Assembly (NCBI RefSeq): GCF_009765785.1
Contig: NZ_LMUT01000025.1
Coordinates: 406,890 to 470,889 of the forward strand
From: Granulicella sp. L46
GTDB lineage: Bacteria > Acidobacteriota > Terriglobia > Terriglobales > Acidobacteriaceae
DNA length: 64,000 bases
Direction: 5' to 3'
Of the stretch, positions 27,519 through 35,976 are shown in pieces (the stretch's first letter is position 1; each line of letters opens with the position of its first letter). The notes under the pieces were generated by a model. The model searched no databases. It was not told where the DNA came from and saw only the letters and a list, made by a program, of their open reading frames with translations. The position numbers and the translations under genes are program-made.

Positions 27519-28946
27519 ATGTTAAATCGACGACAGTTCCTGGCATCTGGAGCAACAGTGTTCGCAGCCAAAATGATGGCGCAAAAATTACAATCGCAAA
27601 CAGGCGAACCCGTAGCAACGAACGGCGTGGCAATCGCGCAGCCGAGCCTCCAACCGGCGGATCACATGCTGACAATCGGACCCTGCAGTTTGGAGATCTC
27701 TCCTGGGGTGGTGGTTAAGACGATTGGGTATAACGAGAGCGTGCCGGGACCAATGTTGCGATTGAAGCGTGGCGCTCCGGTGTCGATCGATGTCGTGAAC
27801 AAGAGCGGCCATTCGGAACTCGTACACTGGCATGGATTACCGACGGACGTGGAAAACGACGGTGCGATGGAAGAGGGCTCGCCGATGATCGCTGCAGGTG
27901 CGACTCAGCGCTATCATCTGACGCCTGAGCCAACCGGGACCCGGTGGTATCACACCCACGCTTCCGCTTACGACGACCTCTCGCTCAGCACGTACACCGG
28001 TCAATTTGGATTTCTGATTGTGGAAGGAGGACAAACCTTTGGCAGCTACGATCAGGAATTTTATCTCGCGATCCATCACTGGGAGCCCTCTTTTGTCCCG
28101 ATGGCTTCGGTGATGCAACAAAGTTCGGCGAATCATCCAGCGACTTCGGGCTCGGATGTTGGCTACCAGTACGCTACGGTCAATGCACACCGTCTGGGCG
28201 CGGGCGCGCCGCTGCAGGTGAAAGCGGGCGAGAAGGTGTTGCTCCATCTATTGAACGCGAGTGCGACTGAGAATGTAGTGCTTTCGTTGCCTGGGCACAC
28301 GTTCAAAGTGCTTGCGATGGATGGCAATCCGGTTCCTTCGCCGCAAGCGGTGGAGGTGCTGTCGCTGGGGGTGGCAGAGCGCATTGACTGCCTGGTCGAG
28401 ATGAGTCAGCCGGGGGTTTGGGTGCTGGGTGCGACGCTGCAGAAGTCTCGCGAAATGGGTTTGGGAATCGTGGTGGAGTATGCCGGGAAATCGGGTCCGC
28501 CAGTATGGAAAGATCCTTCGGCCACGGTATGGGATTATTCGGTCTTTGCGTCTTCTGCGGCCGCGCGGGAGCCGGACAAGATATTCGACTTGAAGTTCAT
28601 GGATATTGGGCCGCTGAATGATTCGAAGTTCGATACCTGGACGGTGAATGGGAAATCGTGGCCAGACGTTGAACCGCTGCTCGTGGAAAAGGGAAAACGG
28701 TATCGTCTCCAGCTTCAAAACCTCGGTGCGGACCAGCATCCAATACACCTGCACAGGCATTCATTCGAAGTGGTTCGTATCAACGATAAAGCTGTAAGCG
28801 GTCTGATGAAGGATACGGTAAACATGATGCCGCTCGACCAAATTTCGGTGGACTTCATCGCAAACAACCCGGGAAACACACTCTACCATTGCCATATGCA
28901 ACTGCACATGGATTACGGTTTCATGGGATTGATCAAGTATGTCTAG
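27519..28946 (+). CDS. Tat-exported multicopper oxidase (1)
   Basis: 475 residues. A twin-arginine signal (NRRQFLASG) precedes three cupredoxin domains. Copper ligands are complete: H103-W-H105, H145-T-H147, HPIHLHRHSF, and H457-C458-H459 with H463. The residue at the axial position of the type 1 copper is Phe468 instead of Met/Leu, which usually goes with higher potential. It could oxidise phenolics such as ferulate side groups of arabinoxylan, or take part in copper handling. It is the last gene of the GH51-to-PQQ cluster and is related to the oxidase at 51697-53148. Confidence 0.9.
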   Translation: MLNRRQFLASGATVFAAKMMAQKLQSQTGEPVATNGVAIAQPSLQPADHMLTIGPCSLEISPGVVVKTIGYNESVPGPMLRLKRGAPVSIDVVNKSGHSELVHWHGLPTDVENDGAMEEGSPMIAAGATQRYHLTPEPTGTRWYHTHASAYDDLSLSTYTGQFGFLIVEGGQTFGSYDQEFYLAIHHWEPSFVPMASVMQQSSANHPATSGSDVGYQYATVNAHRLGAGAPLQVKAGEKVLLHLLNASATENVVLSLPGHTFKVLAMDGNPVPSPQAVEVLSLGVAERIDCLVEMSQPGVWVLGATLQKSREMGLGIVVEYAGKSGPPVWKDPSATVWDYSVFASSAAAREPDKIFDLKFMDIGPLNDSKFDTWTVNGKSWPDVEPLLVEKGKRYRLQLQNLGADQHPIHLHRHSFEVVRINDKAVSGLMKDTVNMMPLDQISVDFIANNPGNTLYHCHMQLHMDYGFMGLIKYV

Positions 28947-28968
28947 ACGTCGGGGGGTTCGTCCTGAG

Positions 28969-29793
28969 TCAGTCGCTCCGTTTTGCTCTCGCGGTCACGC
29001 TTGTGAGTTTCCGAGGTACCCCACGACCGCGCCGGACTGGAATCCCTTTCTCGCGGGGCGCGCTGCCGGCAGTGTCGCGATAGCGCAGTAGAGCTGCATT
29101 GAGATGTGCCTGCATGGCTTGCCGGGCAGCGGATGGATCACCACGGCCAATCGCCTGGAGAATTGCTTTATGTTCATCAAACGATAAGGGTATGGCGTGG
29201 TGCAGGGACAGGACACGCGACATGCCATGTGCGAGCTGCGTGCGAATCATCATGATCATGTCCCACAAGAGCTTGTTCCCAGAGGCTTCGGCGATAGCAG
29301 TATGGAAGTCCAAGTCGTTGCTAGTGAACTGTTTTGGATCAGACAAGGTTTCGCGCATCCGTTCAACCAGAGATTCCAACTTTTCCATGGTGACTTCGCT
29401 ATGGTCGCGCGCAACGCTGGCGGCAGCAATGCCCTCGAGACCAATGCGGACCTCGAGCAAGTTTTCTATGTCGTGCTTTTCCGAAATCAGCCGCCATTCA
29501 AGAATCTTAGCCAGAAACTTCTGCCCGTCCTGAGCAACTGAGGTGCCTCCGCCGACGTAGGCGTCGAGCACTCCGACAATGGCGAGGCAGCGCATTGCTT
29601 CGCGCAAGGAAGAGCGGCTCGCGCCAAACGCTATGCAGAGTTCCCGCTCCGACGGAAGCCTCTGCCTGGGCTTCAATTGCTCGGTGGCGATGAGGTTCAT
29701 GATCTGATTTGCGATCTCTTCGCTAATCGATGTTTTTTCTACTCGCCGAATCTTGGAGTTCGTTTGATCCGGCGGCGCTGTGCGCTTCGGCAT
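28969..29793 (-). CDS. FadR/FCD-type GntR regulator (paralogue 2)
   Basis: 274 residues and a clear paralogue of the regulator at 13990-14754: near-identical motifs RLPSERELCIAFGASRSSLREAMRCL and LLEVRIGLEG, and FCD ligands in NDLDFHTAIAEASGN. The start MPKRTAPPDQ (29793) is preferred for its GAGGAAC site. It is divergent from the LctP permease, whose promoter carries the same operator as GH51. The two proteins probably recognise the same or overlapping sites, allowing cross-talk. Confidence 0.92.
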   Translation of the reverse strand: MPKRTAPPDQTNSKIRRVEKTSISEEIANQIMNLIATEQLKPRQRLPSERELCIAFGASRSSLREAMRCLAIVGVLDAYVGGGTSVAQDGQKFLAKILEWRLISEKHDIENLLEVRIGLEGIAAASVARDHSEVTMEKLESLVERMRETLSDPKQFTSNDLDFHTAIAEASGNKLLWDMIMMIRTQLAHGMSRVLSLHHAIPLSFDEHKAILQAIGRGDPSAARQAMQAHLNAALLRYRDTAGSAPREKGIPVRRGRGVPRKLTSVTARAKRSD

Positions 29794-29890
29794 GTGGCAA
29801 AGTTCCTCTGCAGTAGTGATGTCTAACCTTAGCAACCAGCAGCGTGGAAGTGTGTATCCAATTGGACTTACTGAATATACATACTTGGCA

Positions 29891-29920
29891 TTGACATTGG
29901 TATGGCCATATTACTATGCT
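29891..29920 (+). promoter_or_regulatory. LctP-permease promoter with embedded FadR-type operator
   Basis: -35 TTGACA (29891-29896), 18-base spacer, -10 TATGCT (29915-29920; TACTAT at 29912-29917 is an alternative). The operator TGGTATGGCCA (29898-29908) is identical to the GH51 one, at the same distance from the -35. Confidence 0.7.
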
Positions 29921-29995
29921 TCTGCTGCACAGACAATCGTCGATTGCGAAGCTAGTGAGCGCGAATACACGCAAAACCTACTAAAAGGCATACAA

Positions 29996-31693
29996 ATGGC
30001 ACTGGCATGGCAGGGGAGTGGGCTCGATGCATCGCTTCGAGTTGGGCGAAGCTGGTTCCAAGGTTATGATCCGATGCGACGCTGGTGGCTTTCGGCACTT
30101 TGCGCGGCACTGCCCCTGATTTTGCTGTTCGCCTTGATGGCAGGGTTGCGGATCCGTGCGCATTTGGCAGCTCTCATTTCACTGGTAGTAGCACTCCTGA
30201 CCGCGATGATTCTTTTCCATATGCCTGCATCGCTAGCCGGGCCGGCCGCGCTTTATGGTGCCGCGTATGGAATATTCCCGATCTTTTGGATTGTGCTCCC
30301 TGTGCTGTTTATTTACCAACTCGCTGTGAAGGCAGGCCGCATTGGCCTTCTTCAGGCCTGCCTTGTGAATATAACCAGTGACAGCCGCCTGCAATTGATA
30401 TTGATTGCATTTTTGTTTGGTGCGTTTTTCGAAGGTATATCGGGATTTGGTACACCAGTGGCGGTGTGTGGAACCATTCTGATCGGTTTGGGGTTTCGCC
30501 CGCTACAGGCGGCAAAGCTGGCACTGCTTGCGAACACAGCACCGGTCGCGTTCGGGTCGCTTGGAATTCCGGTAATAGCTCTACACGGGGTGACCGGCCT
30601 TGACACACTCTTGCTCACGCGAGTGATGGCCTTTCTGCTGTTTCCGTTCTGCATCGCTGTGCCTTGCTGGCTAATATGGGCGTATGCAGGCTTCCGCAAA
30701 ATGTACGAGGTGCTGCCGGCAATTCTGGTCGCAGGCGTTAGCTTCGCGACGGTACAGCTTCTTGTCGGCGTATTTCATGGTCCATGGCTGGTCGACATCA
30801 CTGCGTCAGTGATCAGCTTAGGAATTTTTGTTACTTTTCTGAGGTTTTGGAAACCCTCGCAAATTCTCGACCCAAATCTGCAGACGCTCCACCAGGTAAA
30901 CGACTTCGAAGTATCACGCAATGTAACGTCGAGGGCAGACGTTTGGGGGGCCTCGGTTCCGTGGGTCATACTCACAGTGTTTGTTGTCCTCTGGGGGATC
31001 CCACAGTTCAACAGATGGATCGATGCGCGGACAACGTGGCGCACGGCCGTTCCCGGATTGGATCTCCTGGTCTTTCGAACCGCTCCTATCGTTGCAAAGC
31101 CTACCGCTGAAACTGCGGTATTTGTCTTCAACTGGCTGTCAGCGACGGGAAGTGGAATATTCCTCTCTTCGCTACTAATTGCAGCCAGCATGAAGCTACG
31201 GCCACGTACCTACCTGGCCGTATTGGGTAAGACGTTGACCTCCGTCGGATTGACGGTGCTCACGATTGCGGCCCTGATGGCGTTTGCGTTTGTGATCCGA
31301 TTTTCTGGGCTCGATGCGACCCTGGGACTGGCATTCGCTCGAACCGGTCTGCTTTATCCGTTTTTCGGAACTTTGATCGGCTGGATGGGCACCGCGTTCA
31401 CTGGATCCGACACTTCGTCGAATGTATTGTTCGGAAGCCTACAGAAATTTACAGCATTACAACTGGGAATCCCCCCGGAGCTGATGGCTTCAGCCAACTC
31501 AGTTGGCGGCGTCATGGCCAAAATGATTGCCCCACAGAGTCTGGTAGTTGCGAGCACAGCCGTTGGATCCTACGGCAGTGAAGGCACGATTCTGCGCGTT
31601 CTGCTGGTGCACAGCATCGCGTTAGCACTTCTCATGTCTATGGCAGTTGCCATCGTAAGCAGGAGTCCATCGTTGTTGCGGCTTGTGCTGTAG
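29996..31693 (+). CDS. LctP-family (L-lactate permease type) transporter
   Basis: 565 residues with at least twelve hydrophobic segments. Family marks are YDPMRRWWLSALCAALPLILLF near the start, FLFGAFFEGISGFGTPVAVCG, LLANTAPVAFGSLG, GTAFTGSDTSSNVLFGSLQ and NSVGGVMAKMIAPQSLVVAS. Members import lactate, glycolate or similar hydroxy acids. Here the shared operator with arabinoxylan genes suggests uptake of an aldonate or another hydroxy acid made by periplasmic sugar oxidation; that is inference. ATG 29996 is chosen because earlier frames lie over the promoter; AAAAGG lies upstream. Confidence 0.88.
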   Translation: MALAWQGSGLDASLRVGRSWFQGYDPMRRWWLSALCAALPLILLFALMAGLRIRAHLAALISLVVALLTAMILFHMPASLAGPAALYGAAYGIFPIFWIVLPVLFIYQLAVKAGRIGLLQACLVNITSDSRLQLILIAFLFGAFFEGISGFGTPVAVCGTILIGLGFRPLQAAKLALLANTAPVAFGSLGIPVIALHGVTGLDTLLLTRVMAFLLFPFCIAVPCWLIWAYAGFRKMYEVLPAILVAGVSFATVQLLVGVFHGPWLVDITASVISLGIFVTFLRFWKPSQILDPNLQTLHQVNDFEVSRNVTSRADVWGASVPWVILTVFVVLWGIPQFNRWIDARTTWRTAVPGLDLLVFRTAPIVAKPTAETAVFVFNWLSATGSGIFLSSLLIAASMKLRPRTYLAVLGKTLTSVGLTVLTIAALMAFAFVIRFSGLDATLGLAFARTGLLYPFFGTLIGWMGTAFTGSDTSSNVLFGSLQKFTALQLGIPPELMASANSVGGVMAKMIAPQSLVVASTAVGSYGSEGTILRVLLVHSIALALLMSMAVAIVSRSPSLLRLVL

Positions 31694-31714
31694 CAAGTAT
31701 GAGCGCCGCGAATG

Positions 31715-33037
31715 CTATTCGGAGAGCAGGATCCGAAGGTCACGCACATTGTTGCCCGTGGGCCCAGTCATGATCACGTCGCCGATGGCCTCGAGTAAGG
31801 GAAAGCTATCGAACCGCTCCAACGCATTCCACATGTTCCACCCCGCAGCCTCCGCACGACTAGCTGTGGTTTCGTCACACACGCCGCCGGCCGCAGAACT
31901 GTTGCCGTCCACGCCGTCGGATCCACCGCTAAGTACGGTCCCATGCAAACCGTCCCGAGCGAGGAGCTTGGCGCATTCAAGTGCAAACTGCTGGTTTCGG
32001 CCACCTGTTCCATGCAGCTTCGTGAGTGGAACCGAAAGCTCGCCGGCGGACAGCAAGCATATGCGAGGATATTGTTCCCGAAGGCTACGTAGTTTTTCAA
32101 GCAGATAGGGAGCCGCCTCTCGATAGTCCCAGTCGTCGCAGGTGTTATCCACGACAACATGAAAACCACGTGAAGCGGCAAACATTCCAGCGATACTACA
32201 TAGATCGTCGCTTGACAGCAGAGACGTCCATGCCGCTTTACGAAAGGCGGGGTGATCGGCTTTTGGAGTCTCCTCCAACCAAGCTGCTTCAAAGAAGTGC
32301 AATAGGTCGGGTGATAGTTGCAGAGATGCCCGGTGATCACGAAGAATCTTCCGGCATTCACTGACCGTGGACGGGTCGGGCAGGGAAGGGCCCGAGCTTA
32401 CGATATGCAAGAGATTGTTGGGCACATCTGAAATCAGAAGGGTAGATTGTGTTGCGGGATGCGCCGCAACTGCCAATCTTCCTCCTTTCACGCGGGAGAA
32501 ATGTTTACGCAAAGCGTTCATCTGCTGAATGGGCAAGCCGGAATGCACAAGTGCCTTATGGAATGCGGTCGACTCCTCGAGCGCTATTGTCGGATCAAGT
32601 GGCATCTCGACCATCGCTGAAGCGCCACCGCTGATTAGGAACAGTACGAGGGTTTCGGAATCGCTTTGTGACAGTAATCGTAAAATGGCGTCCGCGGCAT
32701 GTTGCGATGTAACGCCTGGCAAAGGATGATCGCCCTTAAGATATTGAACACGAGGATCGGCCTTTGATGGTAGCGAGCTGCCTACGGCGATGCCGCGAAG
32801 CTCCTGGTCATTGCGTAAGAGCGGCCCGACCCTGGAGAGCATCGAGTCCAACATGGGAACTGCAGCTTTGCCCATCGACACGAGGAAAACGCGGCGAAAC
32901 GTTGCGATGTTGTACTCGTATCTTCCCACCGACAATGTGGTGCCGGATATCTTTACACGCACCGTCATTGCCTCCTCAATGCTGAGGTGGCGAAGTGTCT
33001 CAAGAAATAGATCTTTTGCCGTTTCGCGTAAATTCAT
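31715..33037 (-). CDS. Glycerate 2-kinase (MOFRL/DUF4147 family)
   Basis: 440 residues. The N-terminal DUF4147 domain (VSMGKAAVPMLDSML, KGDHPLPGVTSQHAA, FLISGGASAMVEMP) and the C-terminal MOFRL domain (ICLLSAGELSVPLTKLHGTGGRNQQFALECA, LSGGSDGVDGNSSAAGGVCD) are both complete. It phosphorylates D-glycerate to 2-phosphoglycerate using ATP. It is convergent with the LctP permease and upstream-adjacent to GH3. It may channel glycerate from hydroxy-acid metabolism into glycolysis. Start MNLRETAKDLF has AAGGG upstream. Confidence 0.9.
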   Translation of the reverse strand: MNLRETAKDLFLETLRHLSIEEAMTVRVKISGTTLSVGRYEYNIATFRRVFLVSMGKAAVPMLDSMLSRVGPLLRNDQELRGIAVGSSLPSKADPRVQYLKGDHPLPGVTSQHAADAILRLLSQSDSETLVLFLISGGASAMVEMPLDPTIALEESTAFHKALVHSGLPIQQMNALRKHFSRVKGGRLAVAAHPATQSTLLISDVPNNLLHIVSSGPSLPDPSTVSECRKILRDHRASLQLSPDLLHFFEAAWLEETPKADHPAFRKAAWTSLLSSDDLCSIAGMFAASRGFHVVVDNTCDDWDYREAAPYLLEKLRSLREQYPRICLLSAGELSVPLTKLHGTGGRNQQFALECAKLLARDGLHGTVLSGGSDGVDGNSSAAGGVCDETTASRAEAAGWNMWNALERFDSFPLLEAIGDVIMTGPTGNNVRDLRILLSE

Positions 33038-33117
33038 GAGCCCTTCGTGGCCTTTCCATCGTCGAGAACTTAGAACTGGTGACAACTTGTCCAGTGACTG
33101 AGCTCGCCGCAGATGGG

Positions 33118-35796
33118 TTAATTAGGTAAAACTCCTGTGGCGTTGAGGTGGAAGTCGATGCCTACTCCCGTTGCTGGCTGTGCGGACGAGGTGCCCGAGG
33201 GTTGGCCACCTCCGATCCATGCATGCACGGTTCCTGGTATGAGGCGGCGCACGCCTTGTTGATCAACCACACTCAGATTTCGAGAGTTGAGGTGAAAAGA
33301 CACCGTTTGTTTCTCGCCTCGGTTTAGATGAACGCGGCGATAACCTTCGAGCGAGCGTAGGGGAGTGCCTGGAACGGAGTTTTGAGTTAGGTAAAGTTGA
33401 ACTACTTCATCTCCGGCCATGTTTCCCGAATTCGCGACGTCGGCGGCGATCGTAATGTCTCCCTCAGCGGCACCTTCGACTGGTTTGACGATGGCATTAC
33501 TGTAGGCGAATGCGGTGAAGCTAAGACCGTAGCCGAAAGGATACAGGACATCCCCTTTAAAATACCGGTAGGTACGGTTTTCCATTGAGTAGTCATCGAA
33601 GGGTGGCAGCTGGCCAGCAGATCGATAGAAGGTCACAGGCAATCGCCCAGCCGGGGAAAAATCTCCAGCAAGAGCGCTGGCAACAGCCTCGCCTCCCGAT
33701 TCTCCCGGGTACCATGCCTCGATGATGGCTCCAACGTGGTCCTGCGCCCAGTTCACAGAGAGCGGACTTCCGTTCATTAAAACGAGCACGGTGGGCTTGC
33801 CGAAACTCGATATCTTTTCGAGAAGATTCTCTTGTGGCTTGGGAAGATCGATTGCCGTGCGGTCGCCACCCGCGAAACCATCGGCATGCATCTTCATCTC
33901 CTCACCCTCCACTCTGCCGGAAAGCCCCATCACCAGAACAACTAGATCGGCGCGTTTTGCGGCATCGAGGGCGGCCTTCTCCTCGGTTCCAGGGATGCCC
34001 CATTGGAGCCTAGCCTCGGCGCCTCTCACTGTTTGAAAGTATTCAATTTTGATCTTGTATGCATGACCCTGCTTGAGGGGAATTTGCTTTGTGACCGTCG
34101 TTGCTGGACGATGCGTCGACCAATCTTCCAGCACGAGTTGATCGTCGATCCAAACGCGGTAGCCGTCCTGTCCCGTGAATCCGACGACGTAATCAGCCGT
34201 TTCTGCGGGAACAACCACACCGGTCCAGCGCACAGAGTAATTCTGTGCGAGTTGCGGGGATACGCCCGAAAAACCCCAGGCAAAATTTATAGTCTTATCC
34301 ACGCGGTGCATGGCAACCGCACCGGTGAGGCTGATGCCACGAAAGTATTCAGCTTTGAGCCCGTGTGTTGCATGGGACGCGTCTGTAAACAGCACGGACT
34401 CCGGCACGGGGCGAACGACGGGGCCGACCAGACCGCTGCCTTGAACGTAGTGAATCTGCGAATGGGGAAAGCGGCTACGAATACCAGCCAACACCGTTAC
34501 GGGGTGAGACGGAGTTCCGTTATAGTTGCCCACGAGTGAATCCAAGCTGTCCGCATTTGGACCAATGACCGCGATCGAAGGGTAGATTTTGCTCAAAGGC
34601 AGAAGATGATTGTCGTTCTTCAGAAGCACCAGCGACTCGCGGGCGGCGCGCAGAGCGAGGCGCCGATGCCCTTCGCTATCATTTTCACTCGGGGGAATGT
34701 GTTCAAAGGGAACACTGCCAGGTGGGTCGAACATCCCAAGCCTGAACCGAGCCGTGAGGAGGCGCTTTACCGCTGTGTCGATGGTTGCCTCGGAAAGCTG
34801 CCCACTGTGAACCGCATTCAAAATTGCCGTGCGCTCATATTTGACGCGATCTTGAGGTGGCTCGCCACAGATAAGGTCAGTCCCACGCTGGATAGACGCG
34901 GTGACTGCTGCTTCAATGGTTGGGGTGAAGTGGTGTCCGTGAAAAACGTCGTCGATTGCCCCGCAGTCGGACACGACGTAACCCTTGAAGCCCCAGTCCT
35001 TTCGGAGATGCTCGTTCAGTAGCAGGTCACTCGCGCAAGCAGGTTCGCCGTCAAGCGAGTTGTAGGCGCACATGATGGAAGCAGCCTTGCCCTCAGTGAT
35101 TGCGGCGCGAAATGCTGGCAGATAGGTATCCTCAAGATCATGGCGCGACACTTGAACGTTGACTTCGTGCCGCGTTGACTCCGGGCCACTGTGCACGGCG
35201 AAATGCTTGGGCGTGGCAACGGTCTTGAGGTACTTTGGGTCGTCTCCTTGCAAACCCGTGACGAAGGCAACTCCCATGCGGGAGGTTAGAAATGGATCTT
35301 CACCATATGTTTCCTGACCTCGACCCCAGCGCGGATCGCGAAAAATGTTGATATTAGGAGACCACGTGGTAAGGCCGTGATACCAGAGACTTGTGCCGTC
35401 CTTAGCCACTGTCGCGTTATATTTTGCGCGAAACTCAGTTCCGATCGTAGAGGCGATGTCGTGCACCAGTGGTTCGTCAAACGTAGCTGCGGAGCCTATA
35501 GCTTGGGGAAACACGGTCGCCACACCAGCGCGCGCCACACCGTGAAGACCTTCGTTCCACCAGTTGTATTCCGGGATACCTAATCGAGGAATCGCGTCTG
35601 AGGTATGGCTCAGTTGAGACACTTTTTCTTCCAGTGACATTACCTGGACAAGATCCTGAACCCGCTGCTCAATAGGGAGTGTCGGATTTCGGAAGGCTGG
35701 GGCAGTCTGAGCCGGGACCGAACATACCAAGGTACCCAGTAACGCTATCGTTGCAGTGCTATACAAGCCACAGTCCGATCGTGCACAAGCCTTCAT
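33118..35796 (-). CDS. GH3 beta-xylosidase/beta-glucosidase with PA14 domain, secreted
   Basis: 892 residues with a signal peptide (LLGTLVCSVPAQTAPAF). The GH3 N-terminal barrel contains the nucleophile D277 in VVSDCGAIDD; Cys instead of Trp after the Asp is typical of the xylosidase branch. The second GH3 domain is interrupted by a PA14 module (AEYFRGISLTG to LQWGIPG), and a fibronectin-III-like domain closes the protein. It trims xylo-oligosaccharides outside the cytoplasm. The start at 35796 is downstream of the promoter at 35924-35895; upstream in-frame ATGs would leave almost no leader. Confidence 0.9.
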   Translation of the reverse strand: MKACARSDCGLYSTATIALLGTLVCSVPAQTAPAFRNPTLPIEQRVQDLVQVMSLEEKVSQLSHTSDAIPRLGIPEYNWWNEGLHGVARAGVATVFPQAIGSAATFDEPLVHDIASTIGTEFRAKYNATVAKDGTSLWYHGLTTWSPNINIFRDPRWGRGQETYGEDPFLTSRMGVAFVTGLQGDDPKYLKTVATPKHFAVHSGPESTRHEVNVQVSRHDLEDTYLPAFRAAITEGKAASIMCAYNSLDGEPACASDLLLNEHLRKDWGFKGYVVSDCGAIDDVFHGHHFTPTIEAAVTASIQRGTDLICGEPPQDRVKYERTAILNAVHSGQLSEATIDTAVKRLLTARFRLGMFDPPGSVPFEHIPPSENDSEGHRRLALRAARESLVLLKNDNHLLPLSKIYPSIAVIGPNADSLDSLVGNYNGTPSHPVTVLAGIRSRFPHSQIHYVQGSGLVGPVVRPVPESVLFTDASHATHGLKAEYFRGISLTGAVAMHRVDKTINFAWGFSGVSPQLAQNYSVRWTGVVVPAETADYVVGFTGQDGYRVWIDDQLVLEDWSTHRPATTVTKQIPLKQGHAYKIKIEYFQTVRGAEARLQWGIPGTEEKAALDAAKRADLVVLVMGLSGRVEGEEMKMHADGFAGGDRTAIDLPKPQENLLEKISSFGKPTVLVLMNGSPLSVNWAQDHVGAIIEAWYPGESGGEAVASALAGDFSPAGRLPVTFYRSAGQLPPFDDYSMENRTYRYFKGDVLYPFGYGLSFTAFAYSNAIVKPVEGAAEGDITIAADVANSGNMAGDEVVQLYLTQNSVPGTPLRSLEGYRRVHLNRGEKQTVSFHLNSRNLSVVDQQGVRRLIPGTVHAWIGGGQPSGTSSAQPATGVGIDFHLNATGVLPN

Positions 35797-35872
35797 AGTG
35801 TCGCACCCTCTCATCCTGGAGAACCACGGAGCGAGAGATCGTAGGGTAATTCTCTGCCCAATCGTTCTCTCA

Positions 35873-35924
35873 TTGACAGTCTTCAATGCAAGAGATACTA
35901 ATCATATGGTCTGACCATCGTCAA
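35873..35924. promoter_or_regulatory. Overlapping divergent promoters around one FadR-type operator
   Basis: Minus strand (GH3): -35 TTGACG (35924-35919), 18-base spacer, -10 TAGTAT (35900-35895). Plus strand (dehydrogenase operon): -35 TTGACA (35873-35878), 17-base spacer, -10 TACTAA (35896-35901). The two -10 hexamers overlap. A perfect operator TGGTCTGACCA (35907-35917) lies in the GH3 spacer and at the likely plus-strand transcription start, so one bound repressor would block both. Confidence 0.68.
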
Positions 35925-35976
35925 CTCTTTCGGACGGCACTGCGACTACGCACTTTTGCTGAAGGCGAGCCTGGAA

